From positions 1-6,725 of the forward strand of contig JAFOYK010000091.1 in the NCBI GenBank assembly GCA_017424665.1: a DNA stretch of 6,725 nt, given 5' to 3'. Both the position numbers and the translations under genes were made by a program. The notes below the pieces were generated by a model that searched no databases, had not been told where the DNA came from, and was given only the letters and a program-made list of their open reading frames with translations. Every line of letters begins with the position of its first letter. Position 1 is the first letter of the stretch. Shown here in pieces: positions 5,660 to 6,725 of this stretch. Source of the DNA: Oscillospiraceae bacterium (GTDB taxonomy: Bacteria; Bacillota; Clostridia; Oscillospirales; Ruminococcaceae).

Positions 5660-5727
5660 CACACTATCCGGCAAAAAAAGTGTGGTATTTATTATTTTTC
5701 CCGAAAAAGTGTAGGAAAAAAGTGTGG
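5639..5727. promoter_or_regulatory. Five-copy GTGTRG site array, candidate shared operator of the divergent regulators
   Basis: Five related heptamers are present. Two read on the minus strand: GTGTAGG at 5645-5639 and AGTGTGG at 5665-5659. Three read on the plus strand: AGTGTGG at 5679-5685, GTGTAGG at 5709-5715 and AGTGTGG at 5721-5727. The first three start exactly 20 bases apart (about two helical turns); the second and third form an inverted pair. Each plus-strand copy follows a run of five to seven A residues. Outside this region GTGTGG was found only once more in the window (3798-3793, minus). LuxR-type proteins bind as dimers, so these are likely half-sites. Which of the two regulators binds is not shown by sequence. 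Confidence 0.6.
5690..5695 (+). promoter_or_regulatory. Candidate -10 element of the seven-TM LuxR regulator
   Basis: TATTAT (5690-5695), five of six to consensus, lies four bases after the GTGTGG core at 5680-5685. No acceptable -35 exists 16-18 bases upstream (TCCGGC at 17). This fits an activator-dependent promoter in which a bound regulator replaces the -35. Transcription would start near 5702, leaving two more GTGTRG sites within the 46-base leader. Confidence 0.4.
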
Positions 5728-5747
5728 TTTTTTGAAGGAGGGCAGTT

Positions 5748-6725
5748 ATGAAGAATACTTTTTCGACATTTCTTTTTGTTTTTTCTTCGTTTTTTATTTT
5801 TTCCGGCTGCGGAATAATCGGTGAAAAAGCCGCAAGCATGTCCATAATTTACGGGACGGTTGCTTTCTTTTCGCTGATACTTATGGCCGCATATTTTATT
5901 CTCATTTACAGAAAAGAAGCATGGTTTGCTCTTCTTTTCACGGCTGTTTTTGTTGTAAACAGCGGATATTTCCTTCTTTCGGTTTCAAAAACTCTTGAAG
6001 GCGCACTTTGGGCAAACAGGCTTTCCTATCTCGGTTCCGTTTTTCTTCCGATGATCATGCTCGTCATTATAATGAAGGATTGTAAAATAAATTACAGACG
6101 CTGGCATCTTGCCTGCCTTGCCGTTTCCAGCATTCTTGTTTTCCTTCTTGCGGCAAGCCCGGGAATTTTTGACGTTTATTATAAATCCGTTTCTCTCATT
6201 GATATAAACGGAGTTTCCGCCCTTGAAAAAGTTTACGGTCCCCTTCACAGCGTTTATCTTTTCTATCTTCTTTTCTATTTCGGCGCGATGATCTTTATGA
6301 TAATCTATGCTTCCGTTAAGAAAAGACTTCCGAAAAGCACTTATTCTCTTATCATTGCCGGCGCAGTTTTTATAAACATTTGCATCTGGCTTTTTGAGCA
6401 GCTTGTTCATATGGATTTTGAACTGCTTTCCGTTTCTTACATAGTCACCGAACTTTTCCTTTTGGGAATACACCTTCTTTTGCAGGAAGCTGAGGAAGAA
6501 GCGGCGCTTGCCATTTTAAAAAGCAAAGACGAATCTGAAACCGTTTATATTCCCAACCCTCCGGTTCTTGAGGAAATTCCAAAAAAAGATTCCGAGAGGG
6601 AATTTTTTGAAAAATGTCTTGCTTCCCTTACCCCGACCGAAAAGATGATTTTCGATTTTCATCTTTCCGGAATCGGCACAAAAGAAATTATGGCGGAACT
6701 TTGCATTACCGAAAACACCATCAAA
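5748..6725 (+). CDS. Membrane-integrated LuxR-type regulator with a histidine-kinase-type 7TM sensor (3' end beyond window)
   Basis: 326 codons visible; ATG at 5748 with AAGGAGG (5735-5741) six bases upstream. The frame is open to the right edge. Hydrophobic segments lie at about residues 4-20, 33-53, 59-77, 92-109, 119-136, 166-188, 198-217 and 227-245. The set resembles the N-terminal 7TM region of histidine kinases (HisKA_7TM); the segment WANRLSYLGSVFLPMIMLVI around residues 88-107 is typical. One extracytoplasmic loop (137-165) is the longest. Residues 246-292 are a charged linker. From residue 293 a LuxR/GerE domain begins (LTPTEKMIFDFHLSGIGTKEIMAELCITENTIK), cut in the recognition helix by the window end. 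No kinase or receiver domain intervenes. Residues 18-21 (FSGC) resemble a lipobox, but in a multi-pass protein this is probably a coincidence. A long opposite-strand frame at 6473-5985 is a shadow. Architecture confident; signal unknown. Confidence 0.9.
   Translation, partial: MKNTFSTFLFVFSSFFIFSGCGIIGEKAASMSIIYGTVAFFSLILMAAYFILIYRKEAWFALLFTAVFVVNSGYFLLSVSKTLEGALWANRLSYLGSVFLPMIMLVIIMKDCKINYRRWHLACLAVSSILVFLLAASPGIFDVYYKSVSLIDINGVSALEKVYGPLHSVYLFYLLFYFGAMIFMIIYASVKKRLPKSTYSLIIAGAVFINICIWLFEQLVHMDFELLSVSYIVTELFLLGIHLLLQEAEEEAALAILKSKDESETVYIPNPPVLEEIPKKDSEREFFEKCLASLTPTEKMIFDFHLSGIGTKEIMAELCITENTIK

Noticed and set aside
5639..5727. CRISPR-like array
   Set aside because: Repeats are only 7-12 bases, occur in both orientations and lie in a promoter region; no cas genes are near.
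5507..5845. Several small open frames of 60-105 codons on both strands
   Set aside because: They overlap the divergent control region and its promoters, and have no good ribosome binding site or recognisable domain.
5985..6473. 162-codon minus-strand open frame
   Set aside because: Antisense to the 7TM-LuxR gene, whose membrane helices and LuxR motifs are clear; the antisense product has Lys/Asn-rich low-complexity character.

Overview
The window looks like chromosomal DNA of an anaerobic, low-to-mid GC Gram-positive bacterium of the Clostridia (Bacillota). The reasons are strong AGGAGG-type ribosome binding sites before most genes, Gram-positive-type lipoprotein signals, sigma-A-like promoters, a type III glutamine synthetase fragment, and membrane regulator types that I associate with that class. 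No rRNA, tRNA, CRISPR array, transposase or phage gene was seen. No gene-free stretch exceeds 300 bases; the two longest are 3646-3893 and 5521-5747.

Layout. Positions 1-3645 hold a tight minus-strand gene run, read from right to left. It starts with a small Cys-rich protein (3645-3274) and continues with a membrane-anchored protein carrying two zinc ribbons (3243-2131) and a TPM-domain membrane protein (2115-1336). It ends with a lipoprotein (1315-209) and the start of a nucleotidyltransferase (189-1, cut by the window edge). Gaps are 15-30 bases, each gene has its own good ribosome binding site, and a candidate promoter lies at 3696-3669. Upstream are a strong minus-strand terminator (3844-3803) and a lipoprotein that ends in a double zinc ribbon (4388-3894). 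Next come two divergent regulators: a two-TM sensor-LuxR protein (5520-4477, minus) and a seven-TM-sensor-LuxR protein (5748 to the window end, plus, incomplete).

Three things stand out. First, the lipoprotein at 1315-209 is a chimera: its last ~140 residues are the C-terminal domain of type III glutamine synthetase, joined in frame to an unrelated lipoprotein. A change in DNA composition falls at about the same place (~630-675), so either a real rearrangement or an assembly join is possible. Second, the two divergent regulators are membrane-integrated one-component regulators: a histidine-kinase-type sensor module is joined directly to a LuxR/GerE DNA-binding domain, with no kinase or receiver. 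Third, the 227-base region between them holds five copies of a GTGTRG half-site; three start exactly 20 bases apart, and they overlap both predicted promoters. This is a good candidate for the shared operator of the pair.

How the genes may work together is inference. The regulators probably sense an envelope or external signal and control each other and perhaps the neighbouring envelope genes. Those neighbours are rich in Cys4 zinc-ribbon modules: six clusters in three proteins.
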